This document shows, piece by piece, positions 27,156 through 35,271 of a stretch of 64,000 bases of DNA; the stretch's first letter is position 1; every line of letters starts with the position of its first letter. The stretch comes from Chitinophagales bacterium (lineage in GTDB: Bacteria; Bacteroidota; Bacteroidia; Chitinophagales; Saprospiraceae), in contig JAFLBO010000018.1 in NCBI GenBank assembly GCA_017303475.1, positions 55,959 through 119,958 on the forward strand, given 5' to 3'. The position numbers and the translations under genes are program-made. The notes below the pieces were generated by a model. The model did not search any database, was not told the origin of the DNA, and worked only from the letters and a program-made list of their open reading frames with translations.

Positions 27156-28199
27156 ATGCTCTACGCTATAGGAACCAAAGTCAGGCTTCGTTTCACCGGT
27201 GAACGTGGTACCATAACAGGCATTTTGGAAGAGGGTATGCTTATGGTGCGTTTGGAAAGTGATCCGGATTTTGAAATCCCTACTTTCGAGGAAGATCTGC
27301 AGCGCGACGAAGCTAATGAGCCGGTTTCAGCTGGCGCAAAATTCATCATGGGGAAGTCGGCCCCAAAACCAGAAGCACCACCTGCCCGGCGCATACAGAG
27401 TCAATACAAAATATTGAAACCCAAAGGCATCCAATTGGCCTTTGAGCCTATGCCGGCCAGAGACGGAACCGTTTCCAGGTATAAGGTTTGGATGCTGAAC
27501 GACACTCAGGAGGAGTTTTTGATGGAATTCGACCTGTTTACGCACACCAGGGATATTTTGGTGGTAGACGATAAGCTTGCTGCCAATACTGCGCTTGAAC
27601 TGGGTGATTTCCTTTCTGATGATTTGAACGATGGACCTGAAGCCTTTCTCCGGGTGCGCAGAATCACTACTGCTGGTCCGGATGATCCTTTGGAACATAC
27701 CTTGAAGATCAAACCCAAGCAGTTTTTTAATAGTTTGCTTACTGCGCCAATCCTGAACGTACTGGCCTATCAGTATGTCCTGCTGGATTCTTTTGAACAT
27801 AAAAGCAGGCAAGAGGAACAAGACTTGCGTGACTACGCCAAGCAACAGCCCCGAAAACGTGCTGCTCAAACATCCAATTCCCGCCCGTACAAAGCGTTTG
27901 ATCCTGAAGGATTGGCCAGCTTTGAACCGGAAATTGATCTACACATAGAAAACCTGATCAATGGTTTTGCCCGTTTGGATAAAGGTGAAATCCTCCGGAT
28001 TCAATTGCAACACGCGCAAAGATTTTTGGAGAAGGCGGTTCGTCTGGGCGCTCCACGTGTGTTTTTAATCCATGGGGTGGGAGAGGGTAAGCTGAAGGAT
28101 GCCATTGCTGCCATGCTCAAAGAGCATCCGGGAGTTGCGAAGTTCAAGAACGAATATCACCATAAATATGGATATGGCGCAACAGAAGTTTGGTTGTAA
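27156..28199 (+). CDS. DUF2027 and Smr-domain protein
   Basis: A 347-residue protein typical of Bacteroidota. It starts MLYAIGTKVRLRFTGERGTI, an SH3-like start of DUF2027, followed by a linker with FEIPTFEEDLQ. A beta-rich central domain (about 85-225) comes next. A C-terminal Smr (small MutS-related) domain (about 260-347) has the motifs EIDLHIENL and FLIHGVGEGKLKDAI, the expected xDLHG- and HGxGxG-like positions; the former is DLHI here. Smr domains can be endonucleases acting on DNA or on stalled ribosomes; which applies here is unknown. A hairpin terminator follows the stop. Confidence 0.88.
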   Translation: MLYAIGTKVRLRFTGERGTITGILEEGMLMVRLESDPDFEIPTFEEDLQRDEANEPVSAGAKFIMGKSAPKPEAPPARRIQSQYKILKPKGIQLAFEPMPARDGTVSRYKVWMLNDTQEEFLMEFDLFTHTRDILVVDDKLAANTALELGDFLSDDLNDGPEAFLRVRRITTAGPDDPLEHTLKIKPKQFFNSLLTAPILNVLAYQYVLLDSFEHKSRQEEQDLRDYAKQQPRKRAAQTSNSRPYKAFDPEGLASFEPEIDLHIENLINGFARLDKGEILRIQLQHAQRFLEKAVRLGAPRVFLIHGVGEGKLKDAIAAMLKEHPGVAKFKNEYHHKYGYGATEVWL

Positions 28200-28203
28200 A
28201 ACA

Positions 28204-28243
28204 AACATGAGCCAACCCGTCAAAACGCGGGATGGCTCATGTT
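28204..28243. terminator. Hairpin terminator between the Smr gene and the aldolase gene
   Basis: AACATGAGCCAACCCG pairs with CGGGATGGCTCATGTT, with an A-A mismatch in the stem, around TCAAAACG. On the minus strand the stem is followed by TTTGTTTT, so it best fits termination of the aldolase gene but can also stop plus-strand transcripts. Confidence 0.75.
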
Positions 28244-28265
28244 ATACTGCAAAGGAGTGTGGAGT

Positions 28266-28928
28266 TTACCCGTTCGCCTTTTTATAATCTGCCAAAAATT
28301 TCTCTAACCCAATATCCGTGAGCGGATGATTGAACAAGCCCAGAATAGCGCTTAAAGGGCAGGTTACCACATCGGCGCCGGCCTTGGCAGCTTGTACAAT
28401 GTGAAGCGGACTGCGGATACTGGCAGCCAGAATAGCTGTTTCGTAACCGGCAGTGCCGTAAATTTCAAAGATATCCTTGATCAACTTCATGCCATCCCAG
28501 CTGGTATCGTCTACCCGACCAATAAACGGCGAAACGTAAGTGGCTCCTGCTTTTGCAGCCAGAATAGCCTGGCCAGCGGAGAATACCAGCGTACAGTTGG
28601 TTTTGATGCCCAATTCTGTGAAATGCGCAATGGCCTTTACGCCTTCTTTGATCATAGGCACTTTTACCACGATGTTTTCGTGCAATTCGGCCAGTTTTTT
28701 GCCCTCTTCAACCATGCCTTTGAAGTCGGTGGAAATTACCTCTGCACTAACATCTTTGTCTTTCCCAACGATCTCGCAGATATCGCGGTAGTGCTTCAAA
28801 ACTTCTTTTTCTCCGGTAATGCCCTCTTTGGCCATCAGAGATGGATTGGTAGTTACACCGTCGAGGATGCCGAGTTCGGCAGCTTCGCGGATGTGGTCAA
28901 GATTGGCTGTATCAACAAAAAATAACAT
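28266..28928 (-). CDS. Fructose-6-phosphate aldolase / transaldolase-family protein
   Basis: A small (220-residue) class I aldolase of the TalC/FSA subfamily, which acts on fructose-6-phosphate or transfers dihydroxyacetone units in the pentose phosphate pathway. It starts MLFFVDTANLDHIREAAELG and has DGVTTNPSLMAKEG, the Schiff-base lysine strand IVVKVPMIKEGVKA, CTLVFSAGQAILAAKAGA and YVSPFIGRVDD. Length and motifs fit the family fully. Whether it is an aldolase or a transaldolase cannot be read from sequence. The SRP RNA gene lies upstream on the same strand. Confidence 0.93.
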   Translation of the reverse strand: MLFFVDTANLDHIREAAELGILDGVTTNPSLMAKEGITGEKEVLKHYRDICEIVGKDKDVSAEVISTDFKGMVEEGKKLAELHENIVVKVPMIKEGVKAIAHFTELGIKTNCTLVFSAGQAILAAKAGATYVSPFIGRVDDTSWDGMKLIKDIFEIYGTAGYETAILAASIRSPLHIVQAAKAGADVVTCPLSAILGLFNHPLTDIGLEKFLADYKKANG

Positions 28929-29003
28929 AGTGAAATGGGTTTAATGTGGTAATGTGGGGAATAAGGAGTGGTTTGGTGATACCGGGCCGGGCTTTGAAAA
29001 ATG

Positions 29004-29054
29004 AATATGGTCAATGCAGCGTTTCCTGAGGATAACCTTTGCATTGACCATATT
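29004..29054. terminator. Inverted repeat between the SRP RNA and the aldolase gene
   Basis: AATATGGTCAATGC (29004-29017) and GCATTGACCATATT (29041-29054) are exact complements around 23 bases. The minus-strand run after the stem is only CATTTTTC, so this is a weak intrinsic terminator or an attenuation site ahead of the aldolase gene. Confidence 0.45.
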
Positions 29055-29077
29055 TGACAATGTATAAAAACAAAAAA

Positions 29078-29159
29078 GTGCCGAACACACCGCTACGACC
29101 ACATATCCTTGCTGCATTTCTGCCCTGGGGAGGTTTTGCAGGAGCTGGTCGCCCGGCAC
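29078..29159 (-). ncRNA. ffs: Signal recognition particle RNA (4.5S type)
   Basis: The minus strand carries the conserved SRP apical domain: CAGGGCAGAAATGCAGCAAGG, with the symmetric and asymmetric internal loops. It is closed by a long helix in which GTGCCGGGC (5' end) pairs with GTTCGGCAC (3' end). The RNA is about 82 nucleotides, the normal bacterial small SRP size, and binds Ffh for co-translational membrane targeting. A run of six T follows the 3' end on the minus strand, and a TACCTTTG -7 box lies just upstream. No protein frame across this stretch should be believed. Confidence 0.93.
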
Positions 29160-29165
29160 CGGCCG

Positions 29166-29173
29166 CAAAGGTA
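29166..29173 (-). promoter_or_regulatory. -7 promoter box of the SRP RNA gene
   Basis: TACCTTTG on the minus strand matches TAnnTTTG. It sits seven bases before the predicted RNA 5' end, which supports both the promoter and the RNA boundary. No convincing TTG was found at the -33 position. Confidence 0.6.
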
Positions 29174-29224
29174 TCGTGATGTTTGGAACTTTAAAAGGAT
29201 TGCCGCCAATTTTTCAGATAATAA

Positions 29225-29261
29225 AAAAGCCTTCCCGGCAATAGCTACCGAGAAGGCTTTT
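29225..29261 (-). terminator. Rho-independent terminator of the zinc metallopeptidase gene
   Basis: AAAAGCCTTC (29225-29234) pairs with GAAGGCTTTT (29252-29261). On the minus strand the hairpin is followed by TTTTTTAT. It lies about 20 bases after the metallopeptidase stop. Confidence 0.88.
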
Positions 29262-29280
29262 GTTATTGGCTGAAATTAGC

Positions 29281-29961
29281 TTATTCGCGACTACCCAACA
29301 GCGCAAACAACAGGTACAAAAACTGCACCAGTGCTGCCAACGCGGCTGAAACATAGGTCATAGCCGCCCAGGTGAGCGCATCTTTGGCGCCATCATATTC
29401 TGCACCACGGGCAAATCCACTGCCATCGAGCCATACCAGCGCACGTTTGCTGGCGTCAAACTCAACAGGCAGGGTTACCAGGCTGAATAAGGTGGTAATA
29501 CCAAAAGCAACCAAGGCAATGATCAACAGAATCGGGCTTTTGAAAAAGCCAATGCCGGCCAAACCAAACATAAACAGGTACTGCTGCAAACCAGCGGCAA
29601 TGTTCACCACAGGCACCAGGCTGGAGCGCATTTGCAGGAAACTGTAAGAGGTAGCATGCTGTACCGCGTGGCCACATTCGTGCGCCGCAACCGCAGCTGC
29701 TGCAACCGAACGACCATGGTATACATCGTAACTCAGGTTAACCGTTTTGTCGGCCGGATTGTAATGGTCCGTCAACTCACCGTCTACCTGGGTAATTCTG
29801 ACATCGTAAATCTGGTTGTACCGAAGCATGGCTTCCGCTACCTCTGCGCCGCTCATACCGTTTTGCAGCGGCACTTCGGAATATTTTCGGAATTTGCTTT
29901 TCAGTCTCGCGCTCAAAATGAACCCGATGACCATAAAAACAACACTAATGAGAATCAACAT
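29281..29961 (-). CDS. Membrane zinc metallopeptidase (YugP-like)
   Basis: A 226-residue integral-membrane protein of the zinc metallopeptidase family PF04298 (YugP-like). The active-site helix is VAAHECGHAVQHATSYSFL, with the HExxH zinc motif as HECGH. It has an N-terminal helix LILISVVFMVIGFIL and later helices IGFFKSPILLIIALVAFGI and LVQFLYLLFALLG. The conserved LTDHYNPADKTVNLSYDVYHG precedes the motif. ATG at 29961 (MLILISVVF) is used, since a longer frame would begin with TTG. Its substrate is not known. It is divergent from mtgA and has its own terminator. Confidence 0.9.
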   Translation of the reverse strand: MLILISVVFMVIGFILSARLKSKFRKYSEVPLQNGMSGAEVAEAMLRYNQIYDVRITQVDGELTDHYNPADKTVNLSYDVYHGRSVAAAAVAAHECGHAVQHATSYSFLQMRSSLVPVVNIAAGLQQYLFMFGLAGIGFFKSPILLIIALVAFGITTLFSLVTLPVEFDASKRALVWLDGSGFARGAEYDGAKDALTWAAMTYVSAALAALVQFLYLLFALLGSRE

Positions 29962-30125
29962 GACTTGTGGTTTTGAAGTGAATGTTATTTGAGGCAAAAG
30001 TAATGTCGCCAAATGAAACAAGAAAGCCTAAAAATGGTTTGATTCTTCATGACAACCGAAAAACAAATCCATTCTTCACTTACATTTGCTCGCAAAACTT
30101 TCTGCTTGTGGGTTTAATCTCCAGA

Positions 30126-30911
30126 ATGCTGCGCAGGTGGTACCGTTCTATTCCTCAGAACGAATATGGCCGCCTGCTTTGGGGCAAATACTTTCGACGA
30201 CTGATTTTGAAACTTACCCTTTGGTTTTTTGGTATAACCATTGGGCTTACCCTTTTATACGCAGTGCTACCCGTTCCGGTCACACCGTTGATGATTCAAC
30301 GTTGCTGGCAACAGGCCTGGGAAAAAGATCGTGATGTACGTTTGAAGCACGATTGGGTATCTTTTGGGGAGATTTCGCCACATCTTCAATTGGCGGTGGT
30401 TTGTGCCGAAGATCAGGAATTTCTGGAACATGAAGGCTTCGATTTTGAAGCCATCGAGAAGGCATACAATTATAATAAAAACCACAAACGCAAGCGCGGC
30501 GCCAGTACCATCAGTCAGCAAACAGCTAAAAACGTATTCCTGTGGCCAAGCCGTTCCTGGCTGCGCAAAGGCTTTGAGGTGTATTTTACCTTCCTGATTG
30601 AAACGGTTTGGAGCAAAAAACGCATCATGACTGCCTACCTGAACAGCATCGAATTTGGCGATGGTATCTATGGCGCCCAGGCAGCTGCACAATATTATTT
30701 TGGCAAAACTGCCAAAGAACTTAACCGCCAGGAAGCAGCCCTGTTAGCTTCTGTATTGCCTAATCCATTGATTTACAAAGCTGATGCGCCCTCTGCACAG
30801 GTCAAACAGCGTCAACAATGGATCTTGAGTCAAATGCGTATGTGGGGTGGAAAAATTGATTATGAAGATCCTAACACTCCACGAAAACCCGGAAAAGAAG
30901 GCGGTAAGTGA
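30126..30911 (+). CDS. mtgA: Monofunctional biosynthetic peptidoglycan transglycosylase
   Basis: A GT51 enzyme of 261 residues that polymerises lipid II into glycan strands in the periplasm. One membrane helix (LILKLTLWFFGITIGLTLLY) is followed by the GT51 domain. Motifs are AVVCAEDQEFLEHEGFD with the catalytic Glu, RGASTISQQTAKNVFLW, and KKRIMTAYLNSIEFGDGIYG, then EAALLASVLPNP. It has no transpeptidase domain. ATG at 30126 is preferred; an in-frame ATG at 30003 would add 41 residues that do not resemble the family. A composite repeat fills the gap to the next, convergent gene. Confidence 0.95.
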   Translation: MLRRWYRSIPQNEYGRLLWGKYFRRLILKLTLWFFGITIGLTLLYAVLPVPVTPLMIQRCWQQAWEKDRDVRLKHDWVSFGEISPHLQLAVVCAEDQEFLEHEGFDFEAIEKAYNYNKNHKRKRGASTISQQTAKNVFLWPSRSWLRKGFEVYFTFLIETVWSKKRIMTAYLNSIEFGDGIYGAQAAAQYYFGKTAKELNRQEAALLASVLPNPLIYKADAPSAQVKQRQQWILSQMRMWGGKIDYEDPNTPRKPGKEGGK

Positions 30912-31077
30912 AACGCAAAGGAGCTAAGGCACAAAGGCGTGAAGACGCTAAGATGGCAGCTGCGCTGTTGGTACGGCTGAAGGCCGCACCAACAGCGCAG
31001 CTGCCATCGTCCATCGTCCATCGTCCACCGTCCATCGTCCATCGTCCATCCCGAGTACTTTGGACCACCGTCCACCG
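30912..31077. repeat. Chimeric composite palindrome between mtgA and the T9SS repeat-protein gene
   Basis: The left part (30912-30952) has AGGCACAAAGGCG-type words. The core is a perfect 20-bp stem (30953-30972 with 30988-31007; ATGGCAGCTGCGCTGTTGGT) capped by a small GGCTGAAGGCC loop. The right part (31008-31077) has ATCGTCCATCGTCCACC words with CCCGAGTAC. The two flanks belong to different word families, unlike the other elements. It runs from the mtgA stop to the stop of the convergent gene. Confidence 0.88.
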
Positions 31078-32574
31078 TCACTTAACCAGTTTACGTGTAA
31101 CCGTTCCGGAGGTATGATTTACCTGAATGAGGTACAAACCTTTTGGCAGGTTGGAAAGGTTCCAGCGAATCTGTTGTATGGATTCGGAAGCTGATTTTTG
31201 CTGAGTCATTAGTACCCGGCCGGATGGGTCCAGCAATTGTACAATGGCTTCTTCCTTTGCTAAATCAGGCATTTCAATATTAACCATATCCGTTGCAGGA
31301 TTGGGGAATACACGCACGTTTTGGAGCAAAAGTGGTTCTATTGTAGCTACACTGCCATCAGGGAAGTATTCTACGTTCAGGTTGGTGTATACCACTGACA
31401 AACCACTGCCCTCAAATTCTTCAATATTTTGAATGTTGGCAAAATAGGTGTGACTGCCAGGACTAACCTGATAAACCCTCGTGTGTGAAAAGGAGGTTCG
31501 GTTTAGATCTGAACTATATGGCTCAAATGTGATGCTTCCATCCTGTGGCTCCCAACTTTGGGTGTCAGAAACGCCAATCCGGATCTTATCGCCAAAACTT
31601 CCAATGCCGGTGCCCAACAGGTTTACTACCATCTGGCCAGAAACCGGAGCTTCAACTACCGTTTGTCCAAGTGTAGAAATGGGCCCTTCAGCCTGAATCC
31701 CGAACGGGGTGCTGATGGCCTTGTTGTACACCTTGGCTTGTGCAGAATTGGGGTAATAAACCGCTGTCAGACTACCATAAATATTGGCAAATCCATTGCC
31801 GTAAGTCTCAAAAAAGTTCTCGGCAACAGCATAAAAGGTATGGCTGCCCGGAGTCACTTCGTACACCCGCGCGTGTGAAAATGAAAACCGGTTGAGGTCA
31901 TTATCTATCACCTCATTACTGGTGCTTCCTTCATAATTGGTCCAAGCCAGGTTATTGCTTGCCGCAAAATACATCAGGTCGCCATAACTGGACACGCATT
32001 TGCCATCGAATCGCAACAGCACTTTGCCGGCTTCCGGCGCGTTTATGGTCAAGGCATTGAAGGGCACCGGGGCGCCTTCTACCGGTATGTTTTCTGAATA
32101 AAAACCGATGTGCCGGGCAAATGGCTTGCCGGGTTCTTCCGGATACCATTCTGCGGTGAGATGCCCGCTCAATGTTGCTATACCCGAGCCATCTGTTTCA
32201 TAAATGTTCTCAGCAACCGCGTAAAACGTGTGGCTACCGGCTTGTACATCATAAGCTCTTGTGTGCGAAAAGGTATTGCTGTTGACATCATCATTGGCAG
32301 ATTCCAATTCCACACATCCGTCATTCATCCCCCAATTGGTCGTATTGCTGGCTGCCAGAATGATCCTGTCGCCGGGCGAGGAATAACAAACTCCGTCAAA
32401 CCTTACAATCACTTTGCCGGGACCTGGTACATCCAGGCTTACCTGTGCAGCTACTTTAGGACCTCCACGGAGGTTAAGGTTTGTTTGGTTGACAGCAGTA
32501 CTGGCCGCTTTCTGGGCAGACAATGAAAAAGCCCAAAGCAGCAGGAGCATGGTGAAAAGGTTGCGGTATGACAT
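31078..32574 (-). CDS. Exported protein with three internal repeats and T9SS tail
   Basis: A 498-residue protein that I cannot assign to a named family. After signal peptide MSYRNLFTMLLLLWAFSLSA it has three copies of a domain of about 125 residues. Each has a GKVxxRFDGxCxSSxGDxxxxAASN-like strand, a FSHxRxYxVxPGSHTFYAVAENxxET motif and a final YFP or WYP strand. The copies lie at about residues 40-160, 165-285 and 290-405. A type IX sorting domain ends the protein (FPNPATDMVNIEMPD, GLYLIQVNHTSG). It lies 25 bases downstream of the di-haem cytochrome gene and the imelysin gene, so it is probably in the same operon and may be part of an iron- or haem-related surface system. That role is inference. 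Confidence 0.82.
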   Translation of the reverse strand: MSYRNLFTMLLLLWAFSLSAQKAASTAVNQTNLNLRGGPKVAAQVSLDVPGPGKVIVRFDGVCYSSPGDRIILAASNTTNWGMNDGCVELESANDDVNSNTFSHTRAYDVQAGSHTFYAVAENIYETDGSGIATLSGHLTAEWYPEEPGKPFARHIGFYSENIPVEGAPVPFNALTINAPEAGKVLLRFDGKCVSSYGDLMYFAASNNLAWTNYEGSTSNEVIDNDLNRFSFSHARVYEVTPGSHTFYAVAENFFETYGNGFANIYGSLTAVYYPNSAQAKVYNKAISTPFGIQAEGPISTLGQTVVEAPVSGQMVVNLLGTGIGSFGDKIRIGVSDTQSWEPQDGSITFEPYSSDLNRTSFSHTRVYQVSPGSHTYFANIQNIEEFEGSGLSVVYTNLNVEYFPDGSVATIEPLLLQNVRVFPNPATDMVNIEMPDLAKEEAIVQLLDPSGRVLMTQQKSASESIQQIRWNLSNLPKGLYLIQVNHTSGTVTRKLVK

Positions 32575-32599
32575 GGTCTTCTCTGTTTAGGTATGGTAA

Positions 32600-34009
32600 T
32601 CAAAGACTGTTGACAAACTTAATGAGTGCCTCACGGTCTGATTTGCTGAGTTTTTTGAAGTTTTCTCTTGTTTTTTCTGCTTCCCCTCCATGCCACAGGA
32701 TAGCCTCTTCTACGTTACGGGCTCTGCCATCATGCAGCAATTTGGTATGTTCGTTGACGGTGCTGATCAGGCCTATACCCCATAATGGTGCGGTACGCCA
32801 TTCGTTTCCGGTAGCTAAAAAATCTGGTCGGCCATCTGCAAGTTCTGCACCCAAGTCGTGAAGCAACAGATCTGTATAAGGTCTGATTTGCTGGTTGTGC
32901 AAGGCGGCAATCTGACCATCGGTTCCGGTTTTCATGCCCGGGCGGTGGCAGCCGGAGCAGTTGAGTTCGGTAAACAGGAATTTGCCGCGCAATACTTCCT
33001 GATCATCGTGGTCTCTGCGCGCTGGAACCGCCAGGGTACGGCAATAAGTTACCACTTTCCCGAGGATATCATCAGGTATTTCCGGGGCGCCGCCATTGGC
33101 CAGATTGGGATAAATGGCCAATTGTGTGGGACTCAGGTGGTCATTCGGGAATAAATTGCTGGTTATACCTATGTCGCCGTTGAAAGCGCCCGCCGTTTGC
33201 TGTGCCAGGTTGGGTTGGTTGGCTTTCCATCCAAATCTACCCAACAGGGTTTGCTGACTGGCTTCATCCCATACCCGATTGGGTCTGCCTGAAATGCCAT
33301 CCTGATCAGTATCGGTTTCATCGGCCCAGGCTAAAATATCCTGCTCAGGCACGATTTCCAACAAGCCTAGTCCTGGCATCTGCGGCGCAATACGTGGCGA
33401 GAACATCCAGCCGGCTGCCGGAGTACCGTAGTTGAAATCCAGGAAAGTATATATGGGCTTGTGCAGGGAATAGGTGGAGCCATCAGGATATTGACCCGCA
33501 ATTTCCTGATAGCTCACCTTTACCCTGCCTTCGGGTTGTACATTTAAAATGGCTTTATCCTGCCATTGACCACCATAAATCGGCTCTGGCAATGGGCCGC
33601 CATTGGCTGCCATGCCCGGAATGCTGAGTCGGAAAAGCAGTCCGTTCAAAGCTTCATCCGGAGTAGCAGGCGGTTGGGCTCTGCCGTCTTTAAAATGGCA
33701 GGCGCCACAGGATATGGCATTGAAAATAGGCCCCAGACCATCCAGTGTTTGTACAGAAGCGGGTGCGGTAACCCAGTTTGCCCGGAAAAAGGAATTTCCG
33801 GTTACAAACTGCCCCCTTTCTTCAGAAGTCATTTCCTGTACCTGCGCGCCAAAGGCATTTTTTCCAAAATCAAAGGCCGTACCATTCCGTCCGCCGGCGT
33901 ATTGCTCATCTGTTTCAACTGATGCCAGTCCCTGATTTTCATCCTGCTTACAGGATAAAATCGCCATGAAACTTAAGAATAACAGTAAAAAGTACCGCAT
34001 GGCAGTCAT
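32600..34009 (-). CDS. Di-haem oxidoreductase-family lipoprotein (thiol oxidoreductase-like)
   Basis: A c-type cytochrome of about 470 residues in the di-haem oxidoreductase family (DHOR, DUF1111-like). It has two CxxCH haem motifs, NAISCGACHFKDG (near residue 115) and LNCSGCHRPGMKT (near 350). The N-terminus MTAMRYFLLLFLSFMAILSCKQDE is a lipoprotein signal with the lipobox Cys in ILSC. The ATG at 34009 or 34000 starts it; the upstream GTG is unlikely. In many bacteria this family is encoded beside imelysin proteins, as here, where it follows the imelysin gene within about 25 bases. Electron transfer in the periplasm for iron handling is the likely role but is not proven. Confidence 0.9.
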   Translation of the reverse strand: MTAMRYFLLLFLSFMAILSCKQDENQGLASVETDEQYAGGRNGTAFDFGKNAFGAQVQEMTSEERGQFVTGNSFFRANWVTAPASVQTLDGLGPIFNAISCGACHFKDGRAQPPATPDEALNGLLFRLSIPGMAANGGPLPEPIYGGQWQDKAILNVQPEGRVKVSYQEIAGQYPDGSTYSLHKPIYTFLDFNYGTPAAGWMFSPRIAPQMPGLGLLEIVPEQDILAWADETDTDQDGISGRPNRVWDEASQQTLLGRFGWKANQPNLAQQTAGAFNGDIGITSNLFPNDHLSPTQLAIYPNLANGGAPEIPDDILGKVVTYCRTLAVPARRDHDDQEVLRGKFLFTELNCSGCHRPGMKTGTDGQIAALHNQQIRPYTDLLLHDLGAELADGRPDFLATGNEWRTAPLWGIGLISTVNEHTKLLHDGRARNVEEAILWHGGEAEKTRENFKKLSKSDREALIKFVNSL

Positions 34010-34033
34010 GGTTAAGGTTACGGAAAACGCCAC

Positions 34034-35182
34034 TTAAAACTCGGCGCCAATAGCTTTTCCAGCCTCAGCTAAACGGTTGCCCAATACTTCCAGCGATGCA
34101 ATAGCTGCCTGAATTTCAGGTACATTGTTCAAAATAGCCTGGTCAAAAGGTGCTGGAATGGCATTGATTTTGGCCTCCGTATCTGCAAAAGCTGCCCGAA
34201 CGGCATCGTCTTTGCTCTTGTCAATCAATACAACCACATCACTGAAACTTTTTCCGGTCAGGGTTTTTCCCTGTGTATCCTGGTAAGTACCAAAATAAAC
34301 GTTTTTAATACCCTGCAGGTTCATCTTAATATCGGCATTGGTGTTGTCGGCAAAGCAGGAGTGTTCATGCTCCTGATCCTGAACATCAATGGCAACAAAC
34401 ATCCGTTCCCCGGAAAGCTCTGTGATACTAAACTCTTTTAAACCAAAGAAAATCAATCCCATAGCCTCTCCGGAAGTCTTGTCATTCAGGAAACTCTGTG
34501 GGTATGCCGCTGTAGATTTCCACTCATTGCGAACGGAATCCAGGTGATCCAGCAACAATTCAGTGGCCGCCAACAGGTATTGCCCACGACGATCCTGATT
34601 GGCAGCCGTTCCGCCTCCGCCTTGTACGTAATCGGTGAACGGACGGTTGCCTGGTCCGGTGGCGCTCAGATCCTGGCCCCAAAGCAGAAACTCAATGGCA
34701 TGCCATCCGGTGAAAATGGATTCTTCAGAAATGATCTCATTCAAATCAAACAATACCTGTTTGGTAATATTGGGCTGACTGGCATTGATCAATCCTGACG
34801 ACGGGTCGCCCTGAACATAATCAATGAAGTTTTCGTCCATTGGCCAGGCATTCATGAACCCTTCCAATCCATTGGCATCGTCAATAGGTCCGGCATAAAA
34901 ACGGAATGCCTCCGTTTGGCCGTAAGGATTACGTGCGTTTAACCAGGCCGTTTTACAAGCCTGAAAACCAGCATCTGTAGGATTGGCTACAAAAGCATCA
35001 ATGGCCTGTTTCATGGTGAGGGCCGAAGCGTAGGCATCGTCATAATTGGCCTTTACCAATTCGGTGTAATGCTGCAGGGCCTCCTTTTTTTGCAATTCAA
35101 CCTCATCCTCCTTGTCGCCACATGACACTATCAACAATCCAAAGGTGAGCAGGCTGATTAGTGTAATAAAATTGTTTTTCAT
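34034..35182 (-). CDS. Imelysin-family (M75) lipoprotein
   Basis: A 382-residue exported lipoprotein (MKNNFITLISLLTFGLLIVSCGDKED, lipobox IVSC). The imelysin signature is FTGWHAIEFLLWGQDLS (GxHxxE), and a C-terminal helical half is also present. Imelysin proteins were first named as proteases, but structural work points to iron- or haem-linked uptake, often under iron control. It is the first gene of an operon with the di-haem cytochrome and the T9SS repeat protein. An AT-rich palindromic stretch at 35244-35266 upstream could be an iron-regulator site. Confidence 0.92.
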   Translation of the reverse strand: MKNNFITLISLLTFGLLIVSCGDKEDEVELQKKEALQHYTELVKANYDDAYASALTMKQAIDAFVANPTDAGFQACKTAWLNARNPYGQTEAFRFYAGPIDDANGLEGFMNAWPMDENFIDYVQGDPSSGLINASQPNITKQVLFDLNEIISEESIFTGWHAIEFLLWGQDLSATGPGNRPFTDYVQGGGGTAANQDRRGQYLLAATELLLDHLDSVRNEWKSTAAYPQSFLNDKTSGEAMGLIFFGLKEFSITELSGERMFVAIDVQDQEHEHSCFADNTNADIKMNLQGIKNVYFGTYQDTQGKTLTGKSFSDVVVLIDKSKDDAVRAAFADTEAKINAIPAPFDQAILNNVPEIQAAIASLEVLGNRLAEAGKAIGAEF

Positions 35183-35243
35183 GCAGATGTATTAAATTTA
35201 GGTGAAAGAAATGAATTGGCAAATGTAAATCGCGGCTTTGATT

Positions 35244-35266
35244 TTATTTAGATTAAAACAAAATAA
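35244..35266. promoter_or_regulatory. Possible iron-responsive operator upstream of the imelysin operon
   Basis: TTATTT and AAATAA flank an 11-base AT-rich centre (AGATTAAAACA) about 60 bases before the imelysin start. The symmetry is only partial, and AT-rich sequence makes chance matches likely. It is listed because imelysin operons are commonly iron-controlled. Confidence 0.3.
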
Positions 35267-35271
35267 TTTAC

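Noticed and set aside
28941..29168. Small minus-strand protein frame of 75 codons
   Set aside because: It overlaps the SRP RNA, which explains the conserved sequence and secondary structure.
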